Shown here in pieces: positions 13,432-26,400 of a stretch of 64,000 bases of DNA. The translations under genes and the position numbers were made by a program. The notes beneath the pieces are model-generated. The model saw only the letters and a program-made list of their open reading frames with translations, did not search any database and was not told the DNA's origin. How positions within the stretch are numbered: position 1 is the stretch's first letter; every line of letters begins with the position of its first letter. The DNA is from Membranipora membranacea (lineage: Eukaryota > Bryozoa > Gymnolaemata > Cheilostomatida > Membraniporidae), in assembly GCA_914767715.1 (NCBI GenBank), contig OU612066.1, positions 7,197,001 to 7,261,000 of the forward strand, in the 5' to 3' direction.

Positions 13432-15026
13432 CTACAGGTATTCAAAATTTATTAACATAGACAATTCACAATGAACAGAACACACTCTAATTCGGCAGTT
13501 GTGCTAGGTAAACCGAACAGGGCTAAATCACATGAGAAAAGCAAGAGAGGTGAAAACACACCATAAAGCAAGAGGATATGTCAAGGTTATGAAGGTTCAC
13601 ACAGGCGGAATAATGATCTATACTTAATTTATATTTTTTTGTTTCATTATTGTTATATCATGGTGTTCCCTGACGCTCAAATATAAAAGTGTCATTTCTC
13701 TTGTAACTAAACACCACTAGATAGTCAAAGATACAATAAACGAGGAGATCATATCCCCAGAGAGTAAGAGTAGGATATACCCTCAGCCTAACCTGTGATA
13801 TCATAATCCTGATAATATGAACTAACAGAACAAGAACAAGATAAAAAGAGTCAAAACAAATGGAGGAGGCCAGTGCAGAACATAAACATGAATATGTAAA
13901 GAGGAGTATTATATCACTGATTGGAATTTTAGTATCTACAGTGGTTAGGGCCTATCTATGTAAGCAATCATGAGATAAACTTTATGATTTTAATGGACTT
14001 CCAAGAAGCCAGTAGATTAGACCATGTGCAGACTGAAACAAGAAATAATCAACTGTTCTAAATATGAAAACCAGGCACGAAATTGTCATGGAAGGTTGGA
14101 GAATCACTCTACATAAACTCAACGTTAGAAAAGTGAAACGAGAATACTGACCATTTATATTTGTATGTGTGAAGTTGTGATCCTAATGTGTGGCTCACTA
14201 GCGGACAGCTTTCTGTGATTCCCCACCCCCCATGAAACAACGTAAGCCAACGACCACAGAAAGACCTAGCAACTAACTTCACACCTAGAGATGCTTAGAC
14301 TATAGTCTCTGGTCTAACTACACTAACACAGCGTGATATCATCTATACAACTCCATCCTCTCTATGGACAGAAAAATGATCAATGTTATAACTTTGACGC
14401 CATGACAATAACACACAAGGCCTTGTGAGTGCACAATAATTTTTGTGTACGCGAACTGACAGCCGAGGCAGCCATTTTTTACTCTTTAAATTATTCGTAA
14501 TATAATCCATCTCTTTCACATTGCATCTATTCGGAAAGTTATTGTTAGCTTGTTTTGTAGGTTTAAATCAAGCCACCCTATTATCAGCAGTCCAGCTTGA
14601 ATATCGTGTGTTTGTTATCTTGAACTGTGACATCCTAAGAAAACAACCATCCAGTTTTATTTTTCTTAACATGTTAGAAAGAATTAAGTCTCTCAGTAAC
14701 TGTAGGCCTACTACTAAACATTTTAAAGCGATAAAACCTTGAGCACTTCAAATCTTTGGGAACCAAACAAATAATTATCAGACGCCTTATCATCGAATGA
14801 GGTATGTTGAGGAGGACTCAGAAGGGTTTAAAGTTTAGCTACTATTAGATTAATCTGCAATTTTGTTTTAAGACACCTGTGACAGGTGTGAAGGATGAAA
14901 CTATAGAATGTAAAGGTTGGTGACAGCATTTGTGATTATAGTGTCGCTAGTGTCGATGGTAAGGACGGTTTGTGGATTGGTCTGAGGATATGTCCTATAT
15001 GGAGTGCGTGCAGTATCTTGACTCAC
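13432..15026. other. Spacer between copy B and the transporter exon
   Basis: No coding exon of either neighbouring family found. Would be intron 1 of the transporter if that gene continues downstream. Confidence 0.5.
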
Positions 15027-15374
15027 CTCATAAGCGCTGGTTAGGTTGAGGTTGTAGAATATTGGTATGTAAAAGTGAGCAGCTGCTGGAATGACGAGTG
15101 CATAACTCAAACCGATGATAAAGAACTGAGTGCCGTAGTTATAAATCTCTGCAGGATTCCCCATCAGTGTGATGGCAGACATAAAACTAGCCACCATGGA
15201 CATAGCCACAGGCGCCACATTCATAGACTTGTCGGCTAAGAGAAATTCTTTAGTTGTGCTCTGCTTGCCACCAGCAAAGGCGTGGTACACACCAATACCC
15301 GCTGACACCAGAAGTAAACCGCTAAACACCACATAGTCCGCGACCTGAAACTTTGGCACTTCAAACTCCGGCAT
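15027..15374 (-). CDS. First coding exon of an SLC5-family Na+-coupled vitamin/monocarboxylate-type transporter
   Basis: 116 codons from ATG (A at -3) to a phase-0 GT donor. VADYVVFSGLLLVSAGIGVY forms the first membrane helix; FLLADKSM, VAMSMVASFMSAITLMG, PAEIYNYGTQF and FYNLNLTSAYE are signatures of the SLC5A5/6/8/12 branch (SMVT/SMCT-like). Three membrane segments are visible, at about residues 11-32, 52-72 and 84-106. Later exons, which should begin with the YLE-R-F motif, were not seen downstream to base 1, so they lie outside the window or are lost. Copy B of the RNF213 tail lies downstream, possibly in this gene's first intron. Confidence 0.88.
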
Positions 15375-16407
15375 CCTGCTGTCTGACTAGTAATTCTCCT
15401 CTCTGAATGCCAACTTTCACTGGAAAAATAACACAACTTTATGATAAGAGAGCAAATTAAATTAACGAGTTAATCTGTCGTCTCTATGATAAGTAACAGC
15501 CCTGTCAATCACAGAGCGAAAAGTTGGAAGTGACTTCTTGCACAGAGTATCTTCTTTTCGAAAGTTGTGCTATTAAAATCATGATGAAATGAACTCATAT
15601 GGTCCCTATTTGTTTGTAAGATTGATTATAAAACAGCGTATGCTGTTGTGTTAACAGGTTACTTGTAAACAATTCTACTACTGTATAGAAAGCGTCATAA
15701 TAGAATATAATCAGCTAGAGGTTTATTCAATACTCACCCAGTTCCAATCAATTATTGAATGAAGTGAAACAATACTGCGCATGCATTAGTATAGGCTCAC
15801 TTAAATTAAATGCCACTATTTGCTCAGCGATCTTATTGGCTGCTTCTTGCCTGCAGTTGATATGATTGGCTTGAATAACAATAATTCGTCAAAGTCAAAA
15901 GCTTTTATCTGGATACTATGAAGTCACTGAACTACGAGAGAATGCTGTGGTAGTGTATTTATTGGATAATACAAATATGTAAACTGAAATTATAATTTTG
16001 CTAAATCTTAGAATGAGCAATTATTATTATCACTATGAAGTGGTGTGCACAGAATCTTCATACAAAAACTTTAAAAGGAGATAAAAAGTGCAGAAGTGAC
16101 ATACCTATGTAAGGTACAAAAATATGATTTGGTTCGCAACGATAGCGACTGGTTTTACACTTACGTTGAGTTTGAACATGACAAACAAAGGTACGATATA
16201 GAAAATGCATATGATTGGAGGCTTAAAAAAGTACAGATTGTAAGTGAATAATGTTCAGTTAGTTTCAAACTAAAATGTTGCAGCTACAGTATTTTGCTTA
16301 TGATGGACTGGCGTTGTAAGCAGAGAAAGTTCATTATAGAATACAAGAGTACATATGACAGTAATTGACAGGGAAATGAATAATTTCCAGTGTTTGATTG
16401 ATATATT
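15375..16407. other. Spacer: rnf213 3' UTR and transporter 5' region
   Basis: No further coding exon seen. The two genes point the same way with about 1 kb between the rnf213 stop and the transporter ATG. No convincing TATA box. Confidence 0.5.
15958..15963 (-). terminator. Candidate polyadenylation signal for rnf213
   Basis: AATAAA on the minus strand about 450 nt after the stop codon at 16408; another is at 15722-15727. Both lie upstream of the transporter start at 15374, which leaves room for a normal 3' UTR. Only the hexamer supports this. Confidence 0.3.
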
Positions 16408-19400
16408 TTACTCTACTTTAGTGGTGTATCTGGTCCAGATGAAACACCAAGCTCTTGGGGCGTGTTTCACTTGTATCATTGGGGGTCTCTCAGCTTCATT
16501 CATCGGTTCCTTCACCAGGTCTGGAATATCAGCTAAGATCTGCTTCATTCTCTCATCATCAGCCTTAGTGTTAGCACTCACTTCAATAAATACCTTCAGC
16601 TCCTCATCCAAACTAAAACAACACAATAGTTAGCTAGATAACAGGTACCAGATAATAGGTAGAGATTACATTACAGGGTCCAAAGTAAGTGCGAGGTGTT
16701 GAAAGCTGCCAGGATCTCTGAAGAAATTCTTATGCTTGGATCTCAAAGAAACTCTGAATAAGGGGTATATAATATATATTACTTTATATATCACTATATA
16801 TATATATATATATTATCATGGGTGAATGTACTCTGTAGAACAGTACACTGTGCGGTCAATGGAGCTTCCTATACGACACCCAGATGATACATTTCATTTT
16901 AATTTGGATTTGCTTTACCTTTTACAAACATGTCTGGAGAAAGACCCGATTCCTATTTCAGGCAGAACCTATCAAATTTGATATATGTAAAACTCATCAA
17001 CATCACAAATTTTAATCTCTAACAATACAACACAGGTATGGAACAGGTATGGGCAGTCTATAGGCATGAACAGGTATGGACAGTCTATGGGCATGAACAG
17101 TTTAATCAATAGACAGTTTTCTGAGCTCTTATTTATGCCTCAATTCGGAGTTGTCCTCTCTCCAGTTTGGTACTTTTAACCCACACCGCATAGGAAAAAC
17201 CTGCTGTAAGACAGTTCTCTTGTAAACTGCTTATGATAGGATAAAAATGATTTTTGATTCAGAGTCTGCACCATTGAAAACCCTGTGAGACCGGGTTTCC
17301 AAATTATTGGAGGCTTGAATGTTGATAAATCTTAATTTTAGTAACGAAAATCATGAAAATTTCTGCCAAATTGTCCGCAAAACAGGCAGAAAATGTTATA
17401 ATTGACTATCCAATTACTAAAATTATTTCCCAAACTATGTCCATATGAGTTTTCAATGTTGCAGATTCTGAATCAAAAATAATTTTTATCCTATAAGCGG
17501 TTTTCAAGATAAAGATTAGGACGATAACTGCCAGGTCAACTAAGCTGATTTAATAACCATCATATTCCCATCAATGAATGAATGGGTTGGGTTCATCTGT
17601 CTCATCAATCACTGCCCAGCATAAAGACTTATGGACAATGGGCCAAAAATAAGATTGGGCGGAATTTGACTAATCAAAAATATTTGATGCCATTATTATG
17701 TATTAGGGGAGACGTGTTTTCCCTCAGGATCACCTTCCTCGATGTCAAATTCAACAACATGTGGTAGGGAGGAAGGGGGTGTCAAGCCCTGAATCCTTAG
17801 TTGCATAACTCAAATTATTTTGAAAGTCCTTTTCTTTGGAGCTAAATGTAACAAAATTGAAATTTTTGAAAATTACGGAACCCCAACTGACGTAAACTCA
17901 CGGCATGTATACAGGGTTAAAACCTTAATGTACTATAAAGTACTCCAAAAATGCCATATTTCTATGCCAAATATGCCTACTGCCGTGTGTACATATTAGA
18001 GATGATAAGGTTTCCCATACTATTTTCTTCCTCAAGGTCAAATTCAACTTCGTGGAATGCGGCATGTAGGCAAGGGAAGTCTAAATCTGGCAACCTCAAT
18101 TTAAAATATTATCTTGAATAATGCACAATTCTACATTATTAGCTTGGTCACATTTTAACAGGTTCAACAAGAGTTCTTGGAACTTATGGTTCTACCACAG
18201 ACCATAGTTAAGGCTAGGAGTTTCTCCTTGGTTCTAGTTTGACTCATCATCATCTTACTTAGATTCTGTTTTTGTGAAGTACACCAGGGAGTAAACACAG
18301 TCAGTTTTATTTGTCATGCAAATTCTAAGATTGTTGTATAAGGCCAGCCCGCCGCTGACAATGTTTGGTACCAAACTCCCAGACCCAGAAACTTAACACA
18401 TTTCCCTGTAAGGAGTTCATTTAACCATTAATTTTGTCCAAGAGAGGGTCGTATTCTTATTGGTAAAGGCCCTCTTTTTTCGAGCCCGGAGTTTGACTGT
18501 TGGGCTTCTCTCATCCGGCTTCAAACAAAACATCATGAGTGGGGTTTATCACGATACACAATACAAGCATAGCAAGGCAAAATCTTACCTTCGGTCTGTG
18601 TTCAGTTCATTTTCTGAGACGGCAGCCTTGTTTAGCCTGAGAATTATATACTTGAATAGCTCTTGTAGCAGAGCCTTAGTTCTAGGACTATTGTACATAC
18701 AGCATTCTCTTAGGATTTCTTCTAGCTGTGGAGTTAATGGTTCTCGACATTCAGTGTCTATATCATCAAATGGTTCCTGAAATCAAACATTTTTATCAAT
18801 GAGAAGAAGAAGAAGAAGAAGCTGGTTACTGTCTGTCGGTCAGTTGACTGAATTACTCGCAAGTAATACATTCAACTGATTTCTCATTTTGCCTCTGCCG
18901 ATCAGCTAACGTTTCAAATTTTGAGGACAATATAGGTGGATGACAAATCAATCAGGAACATGATGCTGATCAATTAATTTTATGAAGCAATTGTTTAGTA
19001 ATTTATCTTTATTGAAAAAATGAACGGCAAAATCTAAAAGAAAACCATACTTGGTGTTGCCTCATAAGAAGATCAGTCTGAGTAAACTTGAGAAGCAGCC
19101 ACACATCTCTAACATGTCTCAGTTTGATTGAGTCAGGTAAATAGGAGAGAAGCTGGTCTTTAGCGAATGACTGCATATACTCAGCTAAAGATTTGTCTTC
19201 TTCTATTTTTGTACCATACAGGAAGTTGATGGCCACTTTTAGATCTTTTAGGTTGGCTGTCAGCGTTGGTACGCGTGGTGTCAACTTAGCTGAGACAGAA
19301 GCATGCAGTTCTAGACTCAGCCATTCCTAAAACATTTGATACAGCCATTATTCATTCTATCAACTGGAGCCATATTGACTTGTACAGCTGTGATCAGGTG

Positions 19401-20499
19401 ATCCAAAATCTAATCTAATCTAAAGGTGTACAGATTCTGCATTGTTCATAATGTGCTCCAGTAGGAAGATAACAACACTTCCACTTCCAAGTTCATGTGT
19501 ACATTTTATGTATGTAGGGTAGTATCGGCAAATATTTGATAATAGCCACTTCAAGCAGGGAGCCTCCCTGCTTCAAGAAGTCAGTTATCTGGATCTGAAT
19601 GTGTATTGACGATCAGATGGTATTATCACTAACCTGTGAGTCACTGATAGATTTGAGTTGATTATGCAGATTGAAGTCTTCCTGGAACACATAGAACTGC
19701 AGCTGCTCTGGTTTGAAGTCTAGTATTGGTCTGTTGGTTCTGTACCTCATAACAAGTTCTCGTTCTATGGCCTGCCAGTTGTATGTTACACGAGTTGTCT
19801 CCCTCATCTCATATTCACTGTGAGAGAGTATAACTCCAATCAGTTCTTCTGAGTTTCCAAGAGTCACCACATGGGAGCTGTTTATAGACGACATCTCCAT
19901 GGTTTGCCTGGTATAAATTGAAATACATGATTTGATATACCGCTATGTAAACCTACTAAAAATGTAGCTATTGCCGATCATGTAACATCTTGATGTAGAT
20001 TGTTATTTAGTCAGAACCAGTGTAGTAAGGTATTTTCTAATTATGTTTCTTCATCACATCTTGAACCAATGAACTCCCATTTCATTACTCAAACACACTA
20101 CCTCTAACAATAATAAGTTAAATACAGGAGAAAAAATTTCTAAGAAAAGAGATTTAAAAACAATTTAGGAAAAGAGATTAGGTATGACTGAGCTCAGAGG
20201 TTTGGTATTTGTTGTATGATGGTTTGGAGAACATAGGCCTCAGCTTCTAATGATTATGTGCTTCTAATTACAAAACGGAGCTCTGGTGGTTTATATCCTA
20301 AATACTAGCTGTGGTTCATAAACTTACAAAGATTCCTCATCACTAGACAGCAGTCGATTCTGAACATCGATCAGATATATGATCAGAGTGAACGGTGGGC
20401 TCGGCTTATTTTCTGCAAATCTTCTGCTGTGCTGATCTAGTAGGAAACTATTCAGAGGAGATGTGATCTCCATGTCATCAAATTCTCTTCCTATCATAC
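16408..20499 (-). CDS. rnf213: rnf213 exons 81-85: C-terminal tail, copy A
   Basis: Exons 20328-20499, 19634-19907, 19051-19326, 18589-18776 and 16408-16612. Landmarks: REFDDMEITSPL, NWQAIERELVMRYR, FQEDFNLHNQLKSI, IKLRHVRDVWLLLK and APRAWCFIWTRYTTKVE-stop. They match the end of vertebrate RNF213. Compared with copy B, the third exon holds 13 more residues around KLTPRVPTLTA. Confidence 0.93.
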
Positions 20500-23400
20500 C
20501 TACAGGTATTCAAAATTTATTTACATAGACAGAACAGAACACACAGTAATTAAACATCACAGTGGTTTCTAATAAGGATGGATGGAATAGAGCAGACTAT
20601 TGAATGGACTCAATGACCATTGTTGGACTGCTATCAAGTTTTGATTGAAACTGAAACAAACAGTGCTGGTTGCAATCCACCATAAGCTATGTCGTGTTTG
20701 ATTCAATTTGCCTGTATTTCATGTCGCTCCCACACTACTGGTAAGAGGGCAACATGTCGACAGGAAGAAAACCCAAATGCAGACCAATTGGATAAATCTT
20801 GGTCTTACTATGTTCATGCTTACGTTGATTGGCTGCCATAATGTTCCAGGCAGCAATGAAACTATCAACTAATGCTTCGATGTTAGAAGCTTCCTCTTTA
20901 TATTTTGTGATGAAATCTCTGATTTGAAGCTTTGAGGCTTTGTCACGTTTAAATCTGCTGTGGAACTTATCACTGAAGATTCTCATGAGCTCCAGGATAT
21001 CAGGAAGATATCGGACAGCAGAAATAGCATCACAATTATTCACTATGTGTCTCAGTGTTGGGAAGTTCTGTAATATAGGATGTTTGTGACATGATGTACC
21101 ATATAGGTTAATTCGCTATAAGATGAAATTTTTTTAAGTTTAAATGGTATCAATTCCGCTTATCATTAGATTTTTGGAATAACTCAATGATAGATAAAAT
21201 AAATAATCAAAATTCGTAAATATTTTAAGCTGGTATTTCAATTCATTATTGAAATCCGTGAGTATTATCATCCTGTAGGGTGGTGCCAACTGTCAATTAT
21301 GGAACATTTAAGATATTCTAGAGCTTTTTATAACTGTCATTCCAGCATATTGTGACTTTGGTGATCACCATGCCAAATATTTTGTTATAAAAATTTTAAT
21401 TAAAAATGACACGATTACATGTGAAAGCTGCCTGGCTTGATGCCCATGGCATCCAAAGTCGGATGTCCTAATAAATTGAGCTCCATTCTTGTCTCGTACC
21501 TCCGGAGGCATAGTAGCGAGGTGGTTCTGCACACGAGGAAGAGTAAGGGTCTGTTTGTACTCCCAAAGTCCAGGTGAAGCCAGTATGTTAGCTTCATCTA
21601 TCGGTTTATCAGCAACAGAGAGAATTCTCCTCAGATCCACATTATCAGCTGTAAGAAGCTGCTGCTTTACGTTATGTAACCTGATAGCCTGCAAAAGTGG
21701 GAAAGATAAAAGTGAGAAAGGGAATAAAAAGAAATCCTCCACAAAGAGTTAAACCAGTTTAGCCGAAGAAGCTTTGAAATGATGAGTTGTAATGGGTTGG
21801 TGGTTATTAGATCATTTGTGTTACCTTGTTGTTTCCGAAGGTGGGTTTGATGTAGCTGTTATCAAATTGGGCTTCCCATGCTTTTCTCTGTTGGATACTG
21901 GTGAGTGTCAGATTCCCACCTTGTTGAGCAGCTAAAAAAAAATAAAAAATTAGTGATGGTTATTTTCATACTCAAATTCCGGTATCAATTAATAACATGT
22001 CTAATAATATGGAGGACTGTGACTTGAAATAGTTTGTACTTTAATAAAAATTCATCAACTTCTGTGGTTTGCTTTCAATCAAATACTCAATTTCATACCA
22101 ATGCGTCAAAGCTACAACAAGATCACAACTCAAACCTAAAAATATCCAGTAGTAGGCATTATTTAATTCCCAAAGAGTATGCAAATGCCTCTACATTGAG
22201 CACACAATACCTCGTTTCATACGATTGATCAGCTCGTGAAGTAGAAGGATACAATCATCTACATTTTCACCAGAAGATCTCGATATCTGTTGTATATCTG
22301 ACTGGATATGAGCTTCTAAGAATTGTCTAACATGGTCGTCTTCTCTTAGCTGTATTCCCTGCACAACTTGTATGACCTTCAAATATGAAATATCCAAATT
22401 ATATAGTATGACCTTGGTATGACCAAACAGCTTTATTAGATGTGAACTATGGATTGACAAAACAGCCAAATTAATAAACTGCAATCAAATTTCCAAATAT
22501 TCAACCTAATGATATATACCCATATTTTGGTTAAGATGCAATCCAACAATTCAACTATCAACAAAAACAACAAAATGTTGTTAAATGTATCTGGTCCCGT
22601 TTGAATAAGTAGCAAAATTTTGATTGGGATTAAGAGAAGATGTCCCTGTTCTAAACACTAGAAAGTCACAGTCACACCACACATTACATACATGTCGAGG
22701 GTTGAACACAGATCCAGCGTACATACACAGATGTACCAAACATCTCATCACAGAACATGACAGAACGTTCAGATCTCTCTCTGATGTAGCAGCTCCTCCT
22801 TGCTGATTAGCAGCTCCAAGTATGTGACCTGGTCGTGATCTCTGAGCACTATAAACAAAAAAAATTGATGTAGACTCAGTTTTCCTATTTTCTTTTGTGT
22901 GTAGTGGTTTTCAGGGGTGCTGAGTCTCCTTATACACGAGGAAGTTGGATTGGATGAGAATGCACTCTTAGGATCAATTCAATTTTTTTCAGGTGAGAAA
23001 TTCATTATTCAAATTGATTCTGCAGAGAGATACATACCGTAGGGTCATAATAGCACAACTGATGACAAGTATAAAGCAGTGGGTTAATTTTCAATATTAT
23101 ACAATTGGCACCCCTACCTAAACCTCAATAAACCAACCACATCCAATGATAGAATGAAACACCGACTAATGTACTATAAAGTGTATGGACAGATGTGGAA
23201 TACATAATATATATATATGGTATTTAGTACACAGCTATAGTATAGAAAAGGACCCATGACACTACCTTCCCAACATTGACACATACCGATGACTACCATC
23301 AAGTTTCCTGTTGGCTGCAGCTAGCCTGTGTTCCTCTCCGCCAATTGGTTGACCGCAATCCATACAACGTGCATTTATAGCTGGCCTACCGCACTACAAT

Positions 23401-26400
23401 CATATTTTGGTGGAGTTTTCATAACCTTATATTCTCAGATAGTAGTAGGATGAAAGGGTGAAAGGAAAGTGGTAAATTTCCAACAAATCAGATACCCATA
23501 TCAAGTTTTACTTAGAAAGGCAAATCGCTACAAAGAGATTATTTTCTAGCAACAACATCTTTGCTGATCGGAATCTTTGCTGGTTTACCATCGTGATCCA
23601 AAGATTAATGTTGCACATGGTTATTCACGAAGTTTGTAGTTTAGCTCAAGATTATTTTCCTAAGCAATCTTTATCCGTACCAGCTAACATCACAACAGCC
23701 AATACTTTCATTAGACTGAAATAACGTTATGCCATCCAAACATAAAAATAAACAAAATATGGAGGAGCGTTTTTATCCGGCTTATCTCAGGAAGTTAAAA
23801 CTTTACGGTATGTAAAGGGAGACATTGATGGATATAATGTTAAAGTAAGAAGACGTTGAACCATTTAGCCCACAAGTTATGAGTGAGACATCATGCTGAG
23901 ATGCATGTAGGTTCTACAGTAGAAGATGGAGATGAAAATACAGATAACACCATATAATGATTGATTTATGACTGCATGCATACTCACATCTCCAATGTAG
24001 TATGGGTGGCCATTTGGGCATGCTGCAACAGAAACAAGAACAATGTGTTATAAAAAACCAGGTCCAACTAGTCTAAGATTAAACATGGGGCAGTGGGGGT
24101 CTTTTAATTTTATTTACTAGAATAATTGACCTTCAACCTTTCCCAGCAGTCATTTATCTTCACAGATTGCATTTCTTTTACCTCAGAAGGCACACAACTC
24201 CCTATTAACGTGGCGACAGGTTACAAAACCTGTACGATCACAGTGAAATAAACAGCTTGATCAATCCCTGAAGCCCAAAATGTGTAGTCATTTTTTATAA
24301 CAAAATTAACAAGGAGCTTAAAACTTTTTTTTGGGCTGAGCTAATTGAGGTGTGAAAAATCAGTACGATGTCACAGGAAAATATAAACAACAAAGGCTTT
24401 AGTTGTTGCTTACCATAAGGCACAGGGTTCTCTCCTTCCTTTTGAAGAGCTCTCCTTATATTTTCTGCCTGTGCTTCATATTGATCATCGACCATAGTTG
24501 GTAGGAAGTGATTGACAGCTTGTAGAGGTTGGTTGATCAGCTCAGAGAGAGGGTTTAGATCACCCATAGCAGTGTTATTACTCATACAGTCTAATAAGCT
24601 GAGTACAAGCATTGTCAGATTGATCCCTTGCGCAGAGCTCACGTCCATTTCACGCGGTAGTCCACCATCCCTTAGTAACATACCCAACATATCCTATAAC
24701 GACGCACACAAATCGTAATAACACAATATGATCTAGTCCTTGTTAGTAGCATCAAATACACAAAAAACTCTGATGTGATAGGTCATTGTTATGATTCCCT
24801 CTTTTCATCTAGCAGAGTTCATCGTGGTCTCTTCCTACCCCTCACATACACCAATACTCAGATCAAACCATATATATATCCAAATTTACTACCTATCGTT
24901 TTAATGGAGTAACATCTATACTGTGGAATAAATACATCGAACTGACTACACTGCACAAAGACTAGAGCAATATATGGATGTATATGGCATATAATGTGTA
25001 AGCAACGTACCGAACAGAGAAAAACATCAATTTTTTCATGGACACAGGCAAGTAATGTCAAATCCCCTGCCATGAATGTAGCTAATGCCGGAAAAACTAG
25101 TCAGGTACGTACCTCAATTTACACCCATTATGTTGGGGGACACCCAGATAACTGATTATACTTACATGATGTTTGCCCTGTAGCTGGATATTCAAATGCT
25201 CCCAGAGTCCGTTAGTAACATTCTGTGGTACTGGAGTTCTCTGTACAAAAGTTCTGGTGACTCGAGTAAATATGATCTCTAGAAGTAGCCAGGGAGTACG
25301 GCAAGCCTGTGGGTAAATCAACATCGTTATATTTCAAATTGATGAACAGCTATTGCAGATAACGATAATGACGGCCTATGATAAAACTCACGTCCCCTCG
25401 GCTGGTCCACAGAGAAAGACAGGCTAGATCATTTGTATAGAGCGGGGCAGCAACTAGAGTATTGGAGTTGGTACAACAGTGTATGCCTCCATGCATGAAA
25501 CGTTCTTAAAAGTATCAATTGTGCACATTATATGTCTTGAAAATATCATCCTGGGAAATGTCGAATGTCATAAGGTGTACATGAGCTGTGTGCACATACC
25601 ATTGTGAGTTGGTTGACAGCATTAGTAAACTCATCCTGATTTCCAGACATTGCTATGACTTCATCAATGGCTGTTTTGGCAGCTCTGTGTTCTTGACCTC
25701 CGTATACAAACAGAACATCTGGTACAGTGAATGATTCCAGGTCTCTCTTCACAACATCAGGAATGAGATAGTTGTGTGGTGTGTTCAATAGATCTTTGAT
25801 GAAACTTTCGCCTTGAGACGCCAGTAGCAGCCTTGCAGTGTAATACCTTAAACAATTCATAAATACATGGTAATTTTTCACAAATCTGATTAGACATGAG
25901 TTCCTATATGGCTATCTCTTTACCTTTTGCCTAAGGAGGGCTTATTTTTAATTACTTGCCATTATTACTTAGATATAGACATAAATCAATATGTGCGAGA
26001 ATCAAGAACTTCATACTCATAGACAGTTTTCTCTACTTGAATTTGAGCTTTAGTTCGGAGTTGTCCTCTCTCCGCTTGGGTACTCTTTAACACACAGCAT
26101 AGGAAAAAGGAGCTGAATAATTCCTATCTTGAAAATTGAAGCTTTAAAATAACTTTTTTTTAATGATGGCACACAGTATCTAATTTAAACTTGATTACCC
26201 TGGTTGAGTGTTGCCGTTCTGTGCAGCAGCCAGTATAAACTGCCGCAATGTAGCTTCAATCTCTTCCAGGTCCTCAGTGGCTTGTTGTGGGACTCTCAGA
26301 TCTAGTGCAGTGACACCATAGCTGAGAAGGCACTGTAACTCAGATACTTTATTGAGCATGTCAATATTCGGTACATTAACTCTGCTGGTAACAAGCTCTT

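Noticed and set aside
17700-18130. Diverged tandem duplication (TCAAATTCAAC...GTGG...GTAGG twice)
   Set aside because: Similarity too patchy by eye to define units.
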